From Pseudogymnoascus destructans (lineage: Eukaryota; Ascomycota; Leotiomycetes; Thelebolales; Thelebolaceae), in the NCBI RefSeq assembly GCF_001641265.1, contig NW_020167522.1:496001-560000 (forward strand): DNA of 64,000 bases, in the 5' to 3' direction. The translations under genes were made by a program, and so were the position numbers. How positions within the stretch are numbered: the stretch's first letter is position 1; each line of letters begins with the position of its first letter. Shown here piece after piece: positions 63,807-64,000 of the stretch. A model generated the notes under the pieces. The model was not told the origin of the DNA. It did not search any database and saw only the letters and a program-made list of their open reading frames with translations.

Positions 63807-64000
63807 ATTGAAGATACTGTTCTCTTATTTTTATGTGGCGTGGAAGTCGAATGCTGCCAGGAGCCCTCTCCTCAAGGGGGATCGTGTTTAGCGGGGCGAT
63901 AAATGAGGGGCAGAACAAAGTGACATCCGCTGCATGTACTCGAAAGATTCGACAACTATACTCAGAATTGAACTCGGTCTCTTATATAACCTATCAGTCG

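Overview
The window is nuclear DNA of a filamentous ascomycete (Pezizomycotina, probably Eurotiomycetes). The reasons are: short GT-AG introns of about 45-80 bases with CTAAC/CTGAC branch points, an intron-bearing tRNA-Thr, relics of Starship-type genes (DUF3435 captain, DUF3723), and an ordinary fungal gene block at the right edge. That block holds a conserved one-TM protein, the very-long-chain 3-ketoacyl-CoA reductase, ERG28, GAL7 and the PSTAIRE kinase Cdc2. The other ~56 kb is mostly transposable elements nested in one another, plus decayed accessory genes.

Layout. 0.2-1.2 kb: a broken ankyrin-repeat gene. 2.4-4.2 kb: a solo gypsy LTR fused to the 3' half of a pogo transposase gene. 4216-22129: one large hAT-type element (called hAT-A here) with 13-bp terminal inverted repeats and an exact 8-bp target duplication (TGTGTCGC). 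It contains an intact pogo element (P1), the C-terminal half of a hAT transposase, a full gypsy/chromovirus retrotransposon, most of a second hAT element (hAT-B) and a histone H3-like gene. 22.4-25.4 kb: pogo element P2 split by a solo LTR. 25.5-40 kb: a tRNA-Thr, a foldback repeat, a DUF3435 captain relic, a head-to-head kinase-like/DUF3723 gene pair and two unrecognised genes. 40173-56061: a third hAT element (hAT-C) loaded with pogo elements P3, P5, P6 and P7 and two chimeric pogo copies. 56.2-64 kb: host genes.

Most unusual point: two histone H3-like genes sit in hAT-type DNA. One (21166-21803) has the MARTKQTARR tail, a full histone fold and two introns, and is spoiled only by one TGA. 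It lies just inside the right end of hAT-A. The other (14647-14984) is cut by the gypsy element and lies beside hAT-B. In both hAT units the H3-like gene and the transposase gene are transcribed outward, away from each other. hAT-B also carries an intact orphan gene with a very acidic tail (15616-16498).

Each hAT family has its own short motif repeated at fixed spacing: GATTACCAGA at 11-bp steps in hAT-A and AGTAACG at 13-bp steps in hAT-B. These motifs occur in intergenic DNA and also inside introns of the transposase genes and of the H3-like gene, which ties the cargo to its element. The pogo elements show a parallel rule: seven families with unrelated sequence share one TIR layout, an 11-bp leader followed by two 17-bp direct repeats.

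Rearrangements can be read from broken elements. Two chimeric pogo copies at 45.7-47.1 and 53.8-56.0 kb are reciprocal halves of two different elements, which implies an 8.1-kb inversion between about 46594 and 54689. One pogo copy (P7) contains an inversion of its own N-terminal half. The gypsy element has an intact polyprotein but mosaic LTRs and unmatched flanks, which points to recombination between copies. Many genes are disabled by single C-to-T type stops (CGA to TGA, CAA to TAA, CAG to TAG).
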